This document shows positions 34,981 to 43,031 of a DNA stretch of 64,000 bases, in pieces (the first letter of the stretch is position 1; each line of letters starts with the position of its first letter). This stretch comes from DATHBD01 sp035296325. Its GTDB lineage: Bacteria; Actinomycetota; Actinomycetes; Mycobacteriales; Micromonosporaceae. The notes beneath the pieces were generated by a model that made no database searches, had not been told where the DNA came from, and was given only the letters and a program-made list of their open reading frames with translations. The translations under genes were made by a program, and so were the position numbers. The stretch is from assembly GCA_035296325.1 (NCBI GenBank), contig DATHBD010000070.1:124001-188000 (forward strand). The letters are read 5' to 3'.

Positions 34981-36318
34981 TCAGGTACCGGCGCGGGTGA
35001 AGCGGACAACCGCGGGTCCGGGCACGGCCGGAACCGGTAGGTCGACGACCACGCCGCCGTCGGCGCGTTCTGCGGCCACCGGGGTGCCGTCCGCCAGACG
35101 CGCGGAACCGAGGTCCAGTCGGCTCGGGTCGGCGGGCAGGAGCAGGCGTCCGGTGCCTTCGCACGCTGCCCACAGCTCGCCTTCTCGGGTCGTCCACCGG
35201 ACCCACGGATCTGCACCTGCGGCGGCGAGACCGTCCTCGACCGGCCGCACCCCGTGAACGGCGGCCGCGTTGACCTGCATCCAGCCGGCCAGCCCTTCCA
35301 GCGCCCAGCGCTGGACGTCGGGGATCCGGCCGTCCGCGGTGGGCCCCACATTGAGCAGCAGGTTTCCGCCGCGGGACACGACATCGACGAGGTGCCGGAC
35401 CACGCCGGGCCCGTCCAGCGAGTGCGCCTCGTCCTCGGCCTGGTTGTAGCCGAACGACAGCCCGATGCCGCGACAGTTCTCCCAGGCCGCCGCCGACTCG
35501 TTGGCCAGCCCGTGCTGGTATTCGCTGGTCCGGAAGTCCCAGTGGGTCTCGCCCCACCGGTCGTTGACCACACCCTCCGGCACCGTCGCGTAATACTGCT
35601 CGAACAACTGGAACAGGCCGAGTTCGCCGTCATGCTTGCCGGCGTCGGGCCACTCGATGTCGTTCCAGAGCATGTCCGGGCGGTACCGGTCGATGAGGTC
35701 CCGCACCTGCAGCGCGGCGTACGCGGCGTAGGCGGCGTCCCGCGGGCGTAGGCCCACCACGTCCGGCTGCGTCCGGATCGGCGGCAGGTCGGTCACGCTC
35801 CAGTCCAGGCCGCCGGAGTAGTACACGCCGAACCGCAGCCCCGCCTCCCGGGTGGCGGCGGCCAGTTCGCCGACCAGGTCCCGGCGGGGGCCGCGCCGCA
35901 CGGTGTTGCGGGTGCCGGTGCCCGGCGCGTCCCAGAGCGCGATGCCGTCGTGGTGCTTGGTGGTCGGCACGACGTACCGCGCGCCGGCCCGGGCGAACAA
36001 CGACAGCCAGTCCGCCGCGTCGAACTGCGACGCTGTCCAGCTGTCCAGGAAGTCGTCGTACGTCGCGTCGCCGTACATCTCGCGGTGGCGCTGGCTGGCC
36101 GGCGATCCGGACAGCCGGATGGTGTTCCAGTACCACTCGGCGTACGGGTTGTGCTGGAACCAGGTCGCGTCGTCCACCGTGCCGAGTTCGCCGACCGGCT
36201 CACCCCAGGCGGGCACGCTGTACGCCCCCCAGTGGATGAAGATGCCGAGCCCAGCCTCGGTGAACCAGGTCGGCACCGGCCGCTGCAGCCGCTGCCACGG
36301 CACGTCGGCGTCAGGCAT
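34981..36318 (-). CDS. Alpha-L-fucosidase (GH29)
   Basis: 445 residues. GIFIHWGAYSVPAW, EWYWNTIRL, TKHHDGIALWD and MLWNDIEWPD (catalytic nucleophile Asp) are diagnostic of GH29. There is no signal peptide, so the enzyme is cytosolic and acts on imported fucosylated oligosaccharides. It releases L-fucose with retention of configuration. A GAAACTTTC palindrome-like site lies in the spacer upstream (36534-36542). Confidence 0.93.
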   Translation of the reverse strand: MPDADVPWQRLQRPVPTWFTEAGLGIFIHWGAYSVPAWGEPVGELGTVDDATWFQHNPYAEWYWNTIRLSGSPASQRHREMYGDATYDDFLDSWTASQFDAADWLSLFARAGARYVVPTTKHHDGIALWDAPGTGTRNTVRRGPRRDLVGELAAATREAGLRFGVYYSGGLDWSVTDLPPIRTQPDVVGLRPRDAAYAAYAALQVRDLIDRYRPDMLWNDIEWPDAGKHDGELGLFQLFEQYYATVPEGVVNDRWGETHWDFRTSEYQHGLANESAAAWENCRGIGLSFGYNQAEDEAHSLDGPGVVRHLVDVVSRGGNLLLNVGPTADGRIPDVQRWALEGLAGWMQVNAAAVHGVRPVEDGLAAAGADPWVRWTTREGELWAACEGTGRLLLPADPSRLDLGSARLADGTPVAAERADGGVVVDLPVPAVPGPAVVRFTRAGT

Positions 36319-36842
36319 GGTCGGCCCCCGCAGTCGCGGGCGCGTCGAGGACCGCGACCGACGGACGTACCCCGCCGTCCGGCTTGTGCTGGACGGCGGG
36401 AGGGCGCTGGTGGGCGGTCCGGCAGGGCCGGCCGGCAGGGTGGGATCGAGTCACCGACTGATCATGTCAAGAGTGGCGGAAAATCGCTCGCGTTGCGGCT
36501 CGCTGACTTGGGTGAGGACAATCGCAACCATGTGAAACTTTCGCCGGGCAGATAAAGGATGAGGGAAATTCGGGTTGGGCGACGCAGGGTCCAGGGTGGA
36601 CTGGAACGGCGAGCGACGATTCGAAAGCACGACGTCACCGGCATCGTCAGTTGTTCCGATGCGGAGTTGTACGAATCGACGTATATAAGTAAGGTGCACG
36701 CTGCGAGCACATGTCGGGCAGCCGTCGAATCTGGTCATGTGCCCGTTGAACTTTCGCTGGTGCGCTTCAGGGCGCCCACCGGCACGCCGGGTGAATTACG
36801 CACCACCACGCGACCCCCTTCCGCATGACCCGAGGAGAACGA
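36319..36842. other. Intergenic region between divergent GH29 and GH5 genes
   Basis: 524 bases without a convincing gene; it is clearly more AT-rich than its surroundings. It has TATATAAG at about 36680-36688 (candidate -10 region for the GH5 gene) and the GAAACTTTC site listed separately. A short open frame on each strand is uncoupled from any ribosome site. Confidence 0.5.
36534..36542. promoter_or_regulatory. GAAACTTTC operator-like site
   Basis: A nine-base symmetric GAAA-C-TTTC occurs in the divergent spacer of the GH29 and GH5 genes. CGAA-N-TTCG-like sites are known as operators of xylan and oligosaccharide utilisation regulators in streptomycetes; here only the GAAAnTTTC core matches, so this is a suggestion. 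Confidence 0.3.
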
Positions 36843-38321
36843 ATGGACGAACCACAAACGGCGAAGGTCGCTCCCCCGCGACGCCGCCGACTGGCCCGCG
36901 TGCTGCTCGCCGCAGCGGTGGCCGCGCCGGCAGTGATCTTCGCGGCGATGAACCTCTCGCCGGCGTCCGCCGCCCCCACGGTGTTCCGCGGTGTGGCAGC
37001 CAACCGCTGCCTGGACGTGCCGAATGCGGCCACCACCAACGGCGCTCAACTGGTCCTCTGGGACTGCACCGGCTCAGCCAACCAGACGTTCAACAACACC
37101 TCGTCGCGGCAGCTGCAGGTGTACGGCAACAAGTGCCTGGATGCCTTCGGTGGCGGCACGGCGCCGGGTACCCCGGTGATCATCTGGGACTGCACCGGCG
37201 CCGCGAACCAGCAGTGGAACATCAACAGCAACGGCACGATCACCAACGTGCACAACGGACTGTGCCTCGATGTCTTCGGCGGGGGCACCGCCAACGGCTC
37301 GCAGGTCATCCTGTGGACCTGCACCGGCGCTGACAACCAGCGGTGGGCCCGGTCGGCCGGGAGCGGTAGCAGCAGTGGCGGCGGCGGCGGCACGGTCACC
37401 GGGCCACCACCGGCGACCGGCAGCACCCCCGTCGCGCGCCACGGCCAGCTGCGGGTGTGCGGCACCCGGATGTGTGACCGCACCGGCGCCGGCGTTCAGC
37501 TGCGCGGCGTGAGCAGCATGTGGCTCAACTGGGACCCCGCCGGCTACGGCGAGAACCTCACCGCCCTGCGGTGGATGCGGGACAACTGGAACCTCACCGT
37601 GATCCGCGCCGCGATGGGCGTCGAGCCGTCAGGTGCCTACCTGAGCGACCCGGCCAGGGCACGTGGCCAGGTCGAGCGCATCATCAACAACGCGGTCGCC
37701 GCCGGGGTGTATGTCATCGTCGACTGGCACGCCCACGAGGCGCAGAACCATCGGGCCCAGTCGGTGGCGTTCTTCACCGACCTGGCCAGGCGCTACGGGC
37801 ACCTGCCCAACGTCATCTGGGAGCCGTACAACGAGCCACTCCAGGTGAGCTGGGCCAGCGTGATCAAGCCCTACCACCAGGCGGTCGTGAACGCGATCCG
37901 CTCGGTGGACCCGGACAACATCATCATCCTGGGCACCCCGACCTGGTCGCAGAACGTGGACCAGGCGGCGGCCGACCGGGTGTCGGGCTCGAACCTGATG
38001 TACACGCTGCACTTCTACTCGTGCTCGCACACCCAGTGGCTGCGGGACCGGGCGGATGCGGCGATCAGGTCCGGGATCGCGCTGTTCGTGACGGAGTGGG
38101 GCGGCACCCACGCTGACGGTGGTCTGGATGGCCGCGTCTGCGCGCCGGAGACACAGGCCTGGCTCAACTGGATGCGCACGAACGGCGTCGGCTGGACCGC
38201 CTGGAAGCTCGTTCCCGGCACCGACTCCAGCAACCTGCTCCGTGCCGGTGCACCGGTGACCGGCGGCTGGAACGGCTACCTGAACGGCCACGCGTCGCTC
38301 GTCGTCGCCGGCATGCGGTAA
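36843..38321 (+). CDS. Secreted GH5 glycanase with N-terminal CBM13 (ricin-type lectin)
   Basis: 492 residues. GAGGAGAACGA precedes the ATG. A signal peptide (LLAAAVAAPAVIFAAMNLSPASA) is followed by a ricin-type beta-trefoil (repeated CLDV and QxW patterns: NQTF, NQQW, NQRW; about residues 45-170), a Gly/Ser linker and a GH5 TIM barrel with acid/base Glu in WEPYNEP (about residue 328) and nucleophile Glu in FVTEWGG (about 415). Expected to cut cellulose or a related beta-glucan or mannan outside the cell. Confidence 0.92.
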   Translation: MDEPQTAKVAPPRRRRLARVLLAAAVAAPAVIFAAMNLSPASAAPTVFRGVAANRCLDVPNAATTNGAQLVLWDCTGSANQTFNNTSSRQLQVYGNKCLDAFGGGTAPGTPVIIWDCTGAANQQWNINSNGTITNVHNGLCLDVFGGGTANGSQVILWTCTGADNQRWARSAGSGSSSGGGGGTVTGPPPATGSTPVARHGQLRVCGTRMCDRTGAGVQLRGVSSMWLNWDPAGYGENLTALRWMRDNWNLTVIRAAMGVEPSGAYLSDPARARGQVERIINNAVAAGVYVIVDWHAHEAQNHRAQSVAFFTDLARRYGHLPNVIWEPYNEPLQVSWASVIKPYHQAVVNAIRSVDPDNIIILGTPTWSQNVDQAAADRVSGSNLMYTLHFYSCSHTQWLRDRADAAIRSGIALFVTEWGGTHADGGLDGRVCAPETQAWLNWMRTNGVGWTAWKLVPGTDSSNLLRAGAPVTGGWNGYLNGHASLVVAGMR

Positions 38322-38349
38322 CACCCACACGCACGTCGACCAACACGAC

Positions 38350-38387
38350 GGCGCCCGGGCCCACCCCGATCGGGGGGCCCGGGCGCC
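38350..38387. terminator. Strong hairpin terminator after the GH5 gene
   Basis: GGCGCCCGGGCCC (38350-38362) pairs perfectly with its complement at 38375-38387 around a 12-base centre that itself can pair partly. It lies 29 bases after the GH5 stop and between convergent genes, so it may serve both strands. Confidence 0.75.
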
Positions 38388-38469
38388 GCTCGTTGCCCCT
38401 CGCGGCGCAGCGCACCCTTCTCAGCAGGCGACCACCGGCCAGCACGACGGGCCCCCGCGCCCTGCCTGG

Positions 38470-38862
38470 TCAGCGCGGATCCGGGCCGTACTTGTTGGGA
38501 CCCGGGTTGCCGGGCAGGAGCGTCATGATGAAGACCGCGAGGCCGCCGGGCGGGATGAACCCGATCAGCTGCAACCACCCGGTCAGACCGGCGTCGTGCA
38601 GCCGTCGGCAGGTCACCGCCAGGCTGGGCACGAACACGATGACAAAGTACGCCATCACCAGCGCACCGAAGATGCCGTTGCTTGTTTCGGAATCTCCCAC
38701 GAGGATGCCGACCGCGACCAGCACGACGAAGACGATCACGTTGAAGAGGGTGTACCACCAGTACTCGGCGCGGCGCGCCCGGCCGGTGAAGGTGGCGTAC
38801 TTGCGATAGCAGCCTGTCCAGTAGCCCAGCGGTCCGACGCTGGACCGGGTATCGACGATCAC
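38470..38862 (-). CDS. DUF805 family small membrane protein
   Basis: 130 residues. GRARRAEYWWYTLFN and RRLHDAGLTGWLQLIGFIP are the DUF805 signatures, with about three to four membrane helices and a cytosolic C-terminus (GPNKYGPDP). Function of the family is unknown. The GTG start has a perfect AAGGAGG site six bases upstream, which decides it over upstream alternatives. Confidence 0.9.
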   Translation of the reverse strand: MIVDTRSSVGPLGYWTGCYRKYATFTGRARRAEYWWYTLFNVIVFVVLVAVGILVGDSETSNGIFGALVMAYFVIVFVPSLAVTCRRLHDAGLTGWLQLIGFIPPGGLAVFIMTLLPGNPGPNKYGPDPR

Positions 38863-39207
38863 GTTTGTCCTCCTTGGATACTCCGAGCGCGGCCGATTGC
38901 AGGGATCGACCGGCGCTTCTGCTGCCCCGCTTTTGGCCCGCCGGTGAGCCCATGCATCGCTTGCGTCATGATCTCGGTGTCCATGTGCATGAGGTCGTCC
39001 GCTCCCAGGGCTCGACGATGGCGCACCGCAGGAGGCGGTGGAGGGGTGTGGCCGCAAGCTGCAACCGCGCTCGCTCTACGCATCATGTAGCGCTACCCGT
39101 ACTCGCGCGGTCGCGCGCTGCGGACGCGCACCGCCAGATCGGGAACGGTCACCGCTCTGGGCGGCCAGCCGCCCTGTGGCGTGGACGCCATAGTGGACAC
39201 TGGGTGC
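38863..39207. other. Intergenic region with no recognisable gene
   Basis: 345 bases. Short open frames on both strands have no ribosome site or family-like sequence. Only the AAGGAGG site of the DUF805 gene (at its left end) is functional in appearance. Confidence 0.5.
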
Positions 39208-39591
39208 ATGGCGAGGCGCGACAAGCTGCCGCCCAAGGTTGGTTACCCGGCGATGGTGCTGTTCGCCGGTTTCGTCGTGTCCATCGTCGTGGCGGTTGCG
39301 CTCGGGGGACGCTCCAGCGATTTCAACCCGTGGGTGGTCGGCTTCGGCGGCGCGCTTCTGCTCCTCATCACCGCCTCTTACACCGTTCTGAACGCGCTGG
39401 ACAGGCCGCGCTCGGTTACGGGCTGGTACGGGGCGCGATCCACCTCCTCGGCTAGCCAGTGCGCCGGACGAGTACACGGCGGTGGAGCAGCGGGACTCGG
39501 TGGGAACGCCGAGGTCGTGCCAGCCCCGGGGGTCGCCGGAGCTTCACAGCCAACGCGTAGCTCACACCAGGGGTGTACGCAGCGGGCGTGA
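39208..39591 (+). CDS. Small hypothetical membrane protein
   Basis: 127 residues. MARRDKLPPKVGYP leads into two membrane helices (AMVLFAGFVVSIVVAVALGG and WVVGFGGALLLLITASYTVL). The last 45 residues look like low-complexity read-through sequence, so the real product may be shorter or the frame shifted. No family recognised. Confidence 0.5.
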   Translation: MARRDKLPPKVGYPAMVLFAGFVVSIVVAVALGGRSSDFNPWVVGFGGALLLLITASYTVLNALDRPRSVTGWYGARSTSSASQCAGRVHGGGAAGLGGNAEVVPAPGVAGASQPTRSSHQGCTQRA

Positions 39592-39604
39592 CGATCGTGT
39601 GGCC

Positions 39605-41038
39605 ATGACGATGACATCCGCGCCGCCGACCAGCATCCTGTCGCGGCAGGCATCTCCCGGATCGTCCGGTTCCGTACGCCAGCCGTCGACGACGCCCCGG
39701 TGGTGGGCCGGTGCCGCGGGGGTCACCGCCGCGTTGAGCCTGCTGATCGTGAGCGCGCTGTGGGTCAGGAACGGCGGCGCACAGGAGGTCCTCGGCGGAG
39801 GATGGACCGCGATGGTGGCGGTCGGCCGCTTGACCGGCCTGTTGGCCTCCGACATCCTCCTCCTGCAGGTGCTCCTGCTGGCCCGAGTCCCGCTCGTGGA
39901 ACGTGCCATCGGCCAGGATCGGCTGGTCCGCTGGCACCGGTGGACCGGGTTCGGATCGTTCCACCTGATGCTGGCGCACATCGTGCTCATCACCGTGGGC
40001 TACGCCGGGCCGAGTCGCACCAACGCCTTCGCCCAGTTCTGGGAACTCGTGATCACCTATCCCGGCATGCTGCTCGCCGCCGCGGGGACCGCGTTGCTGC
40101 TCCTGGTGGTGGTCACCTCCATCCGGGCGGCCCGGCGCCGCCTGCGGTACGAGTCGTGGCACCTGTTGCACCTCTACGCCTATCTGGGCGTGGGTCTGGC
40201 ACTGCCACATCAGTTGTGGACCGGCGCGGACTTCATGAGTTCCCCACTCGCCCGCGCGTACTGGTGGACGCTCTACGCCGTGGCGGCGGGGGCCGTGCTG
40301 CTCTTCCGTCTCGGCATGCCGGCGTGGCGTAGCTACCGGCACCGCCTCACGGTCAGCGAGGTCGTCGAGGAAGGTCCCGGGCTCACCTCGATCTACCTGC
40401 GCGGCCGTCACCTGGAGAAACTTCCGGTGCAGGCCGGTCAGTTCTTTCTGTGGCGCTTCCTCGACGGCTCCGGCTGGTCGCGAGCCCACCCGTACTCGCT
40501 GTCCGGACCCGTCCAGTCAACGCTGCTGCGGATCACCGTCAAGAACCTCGGCGACGGCAGTGCCCGCGTGGCCACCGTGCGTCCGGGTACCCGGGTGCTC
40601 ATCGAAGGCCCGTACGGCCGGCTTACCGGCGAGACCTATCACGGCGGACCGGTGACCATGTTCGCCTGCGGTGTCGGCATCACCCCGCTCCTGGCGCTGC
40701 TGTGGGACCTGCCCTACTCCGACGGTGAGGCGACCCTCGTCTACCGGGCGCGGACCGAAGCCGACCTGGCGTTCCGCACCGAACTGAACTGGCTGGCCAA
40801 CCGTCGCGGCGTCCGCGTCGTCGCGCTGGTGGGTTCCCGCGCGGATGGGCCGTCGTGGCAGCCGGCCGACAGCGCACAACACGCCGACGTCGACGCACTG
40901 CGCCAGATAGCCCCGGACATCGCCGCGCATCACCTGTACATCTGCGGACCGGACGCCTGGACCGAGGCGGTACGGACCGCCGCCCGTGGGGCCGACGTTC
41001 CGGCCAACCGCCTGCACACCGAACGTTTCGCCTGGTGA
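39605..41038 (+). CDS. Ferric-reductase-like membrane flavoprotein oxidoreductase
   Basis: 477 residues. Residues about 30-240 form six membrane helices with histidines positioned for heme (FHLMLAHIVLI, WHLLHLYAYLG); the C-terminal half is a ferredoxin-NADP-reductase-like domain with FAD motif HPYSLSG, NAD(P) motif ACGVGITPLLALL and CGPDAW. It should move electrons from NAD(P)H across the membrane. The gene after it encodes a small anchored protein, as in operons for FMN-binding electron carriers, but no ApbE gene follows. Confidence 0.88.
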   Translation: MTMTSAPPTSILSRQASPGSSGSVRQPSTTPRWWAGAAGVTAALSLLIVSALWVRNGGAQEVLGGGWTAMVAVGRLTGLLASDILLLQVLLLARVPLVERAIGQDRLVRWHRWTGFGSFHLMLAHIVLITVGYAGPSRTNAFAQFWELVITYPGMLLAAAGTALLLLVVVTSIRAARRRLRYESWHLLHLYAYLGVGLALPHQLWTGADFMSSPLARAYWWTLYAVAAGAVLLFRLGMPAWRSYRHRLTVSEVVEEGPGLTSIYLRGRHLEKLPVQAGQFFLWRFLDGSGWSRAHPYSLSGPVQSTLLRITVKNLGDGSARVATVRPGTRVLIEGPYGRLTGETYHGGPVTMFACGVGITPLLALLWDLPYSDGEATLVYRARTEADLAFRTELNWLANRRGVRVVALVGSRADGPSWQPADSAQHADVDALRQIAPDIAAHHLYICGPDAWTEAVRTAARGADVPANRLHTERFAW

Positions 41039-41055
41039 CCTCGAGGGGATCGACG

Positions 41056-41277
41056 ATGCGACGCATCATGTACTGGCTGCTGGCCACGGTTGCGGCGCTT
41101 GTGCTGCTGTTCAGCTACCGGACCAGCACAATGGGCGTCGGTGGCGCGGAGGCCCCAGCCGTGGCCGCCACCGCCGCGGCGCGCACACCGCCAGCGACTC
41201 CGGAGCCGGAGACGGTGACGGTGACGGTGCCGAACGGCGGCGAACGCACAGCTCCGCGGACAGTTCCGCCGGCCTGA
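41056..41277 (+). CDS. Small membrane-anchored protein, possible truncated FMN-binding protein
   Basis: 73 residues: one N-terminal helix (MYWLLATVAALVLLFSY) then a Pro/Thr/Glu-rich tail. In related operons the gene at this place encodes a similar anchor followed by an FMN-binding domain; here the frame stops right after VTVTVPNGG and I found no trace of the domain downstream in any frame. GAGGGGATCGACG precedes the ATG. It may be a remnant or an independent small protein. Confidence 0.55.
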   Translation: MRRIMYWLLATVAALVLLFSYRTSTMGVGGAEAPAVAATAAARTPPATPEPETVTVTVPNGGERTAPRTVPPA

Positions 41278-41600
41278 CGATGGGACGGTCCGGCGCCCGG
41301 ACCATCGCGTAGCCCCGGCCACCAGCAAGAGCCCAACAGGGCCGCGCCGACCGGAAACGGTCGTACGGGGGCGGCCGCCGAGTGCGAGCAGGTTCATCTG
41401 GCCGACGCTGCCGCGTGCGGCGGTGACGGAATGGCTGCCGGGGTTCGTCCGGAAAAGTTGAGATTCACAGCTGACTGTAAGGGTATCCCGGCGCCCTCCG
41501 ACCTATCCTGTATATCGATGTTCATCTACAGGACGCCTTCGCGTTGGCCGCTGTCCATCTGGCGGTTTGCCACGCAAAAGGCATGGGAGGACGGCACATC
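41278..41600. other. Spacer upstream of the DUF4956 gene with an inverted repeat
   Basis: 323 bases without a gene. TCCTGTA (41506-41512) and TACAGGA (41527-41533) form a 7-bp inverted repeat with a 14-base spacer in the AT-richer second half, just before the DUF4956 gene; it may be an operator or leader hairpin. Nothing else stands out. Confidence 0.4.
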
Positions 41601-42203
41601 ATGCCGCGACTCATAGTGGTCGGTGTCGATCTGCTCGCGGTCGGGATCCTGGTCTTCGGGCTGTACTTCCCGCGTCATCGTCGCCGTGACCTGGTGGCTG
41701 CCTACCTGGGAGTCAACGTCGGCGTGCTGGCGGTGACGTCGGCGTTGAGCTCCAGTGCGGTGGGCGCCGGGCTGGGGCTGGGCCTGTTCGGCGTACTGTC
41801 GATCATCCGGTTGCGATCGACAGAGCTGGATCAGCACGAGGTGGCGTACTACTTCTCGGCGCTGGCGCTGGGCATCCTGGGGCCGTTGAGTGATTCGTCG
41901 CTCTGGCTCGGGCCGGCGTTGATGGCGTTGATCCTGGTCGTGGTCTATCTGGGTGATCATCCGCGCTTGTTTCGCGGCTATCAGCATCAGGTGATCGTGC
42001 TGGACGCCGCAATCGTGGATCACGTGGCCCTGGTCGCCCACCTGGAACGGATCCTCGGTGCCCGGGTCCACAAGGTCACGGTGGAGCGGGTCGATCTGGC
42101 CAACGACACGACGGTCGCGGACGTACGGTACTCCCGACGGCCTGACCGTGAGCGCGGTGACGTGCGAGCGGGGGCGCACAGCGTTCTGGGTGCGTCCCGG
42201 TGA
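41601..42203 (+). CDS. DUF4956 family membrane protein
   Basis: 200 residues. Four to five membrane helices, with SIIRLRSTELDQHEVAYYF as the conserved loop, then a soluble C-terminal domain (HQVIVLDAAIVDHVALVAHLERIL). The family has no assigned function but is often beside VTC-type polyphosphate polymerase genes, as here. Start at 41601 has GGGAGG ten bases upstream; an ATG at 41583 is possible. Stop overlaps the GTG of the VTC gene. Confidence 0.84.
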   Translation: MPRLIVVGVDLLAVGILVFGLYFPRHRRRDLVAAYLGVNVGVLAVTSALSSSAVGAGLGLGLFGVLSIIRLRSTELDQHEVAYYFSALALGILGPLSDSSLWLGPALMALILVVVYLGDHPRLFRGYQHQVIVLDAAIVDHVALVAHLERILGARVHKVTVERVDLANDTTVADVRYSRRPDRERGDVRAGAHSVLGASR

Positions 42204-43012
42204 CGACGTCGATCCTGCGTCCGGTGTTGGACTGGCTGGCGCCGATCGGCCTGTCCGAGCTCACCGACGTGGCCGGGCTGCAGGTACGGGTGGACCGGAA
42301 GTATGCGCTGCCGTTGTCCGCAGTGGATGCGCTACTGGCCGGGGTAGGCCCGGACACCCGCGTGCTGGAGATCGACGGTTACCGGACGTTCCACTACGAC
42401 TCGGTGTACTTCGACACCCCGGAGCTGATCAGTTACCGGCTGGCGGCCTTCCGGCGCCGGCGCCGGTTCAAGATCAGGACGCGGACGTATCTGGATTCGG
42501 CGGCCTGCTGGCTGGAGGTCAAGACGGAGGGCGCCCGCGGTGGCACGGTCAAGCAGCGGTACCCGTACCGGGTGGATCACCGCGCCACGATCGCCGCCGG
42601 GCGGCAGTTCGTCGATGCGATGCTGGCGCCGATGGGCGTCCCGGGGCACACCGGCCTGACCTTCGTCCCGACCCTGGTGACCCGGTACCGGCGCACCACC
42701 CTGTACCTGCCGGCTTCGGCGAGCCGGGTCACCATCGACGTCGATCTCGCCTGGGAAACTGCCGGCCGCCACCTGAGCACGCCGGAACTGGCTGTGATCG
42801 AGACCAAGACCGGTTCGGGTCCCTCGCAGGTGGATCGCCTGCTGTGGTCCTACGGGCACCGCCCGATCCGGATTTCCAAGTACGCGACCGGTCTGGCCGC
42901 GCTGCGGCCGGACCTGCCGGCGACGCCGTGGCGTCGCACCCTGCGGCGCCACTTCGCGGTGGCGGGCCGGCCGGTCGCCTCCACCCGGAACAGCTGGCTG
43001 ACGGCCGGCTGA
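42200..43012 (+). CDS. VTC-domain protein (polyphosphate polymerase-like)
   Basis: 270 residues. The tunnel-domain residues of the VTC/CYTH fold are visible: VDRKYALP, VYFDTPEL, RRFKIRTRTY, CWLEVKTE, KQRYPY, LVTRYRRTTLYL, VTIDVDLAW and IETKT. In yeast this domain makes polyphosphate from ATP; many bacterial members are uncharacterised. GTGA overlap with the preceding gene shows coupling to the DUF4956 membrane protein. Confidence 0.88.
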   Translation: MTTSILRPVLDWLAPIGLSELTDVAGLQVRVDRKYALPLSAVDALLAGVGPDTRVLEIDGYRTFHYDSVYFDTPELISYRLAAFRRRRRFKIRTRTYLDSAACWLEVKTEGARGGTVKQRYPYRVDHRATIAAGRQFVDAMLAPMGVPGHTGLTFVPTLVTRYRRTTLYLPASASRVTIDVDLAWETAGRHLSTPELAVIETKTGSGPSQVDRLLWSYGHRPIRISKYATGLAALRPDLPATPWRRTLRRHFAVAGRPVASTRNSWLTAG

Positions 43013-43031
43013 CGACAGACAGGACGCATCC

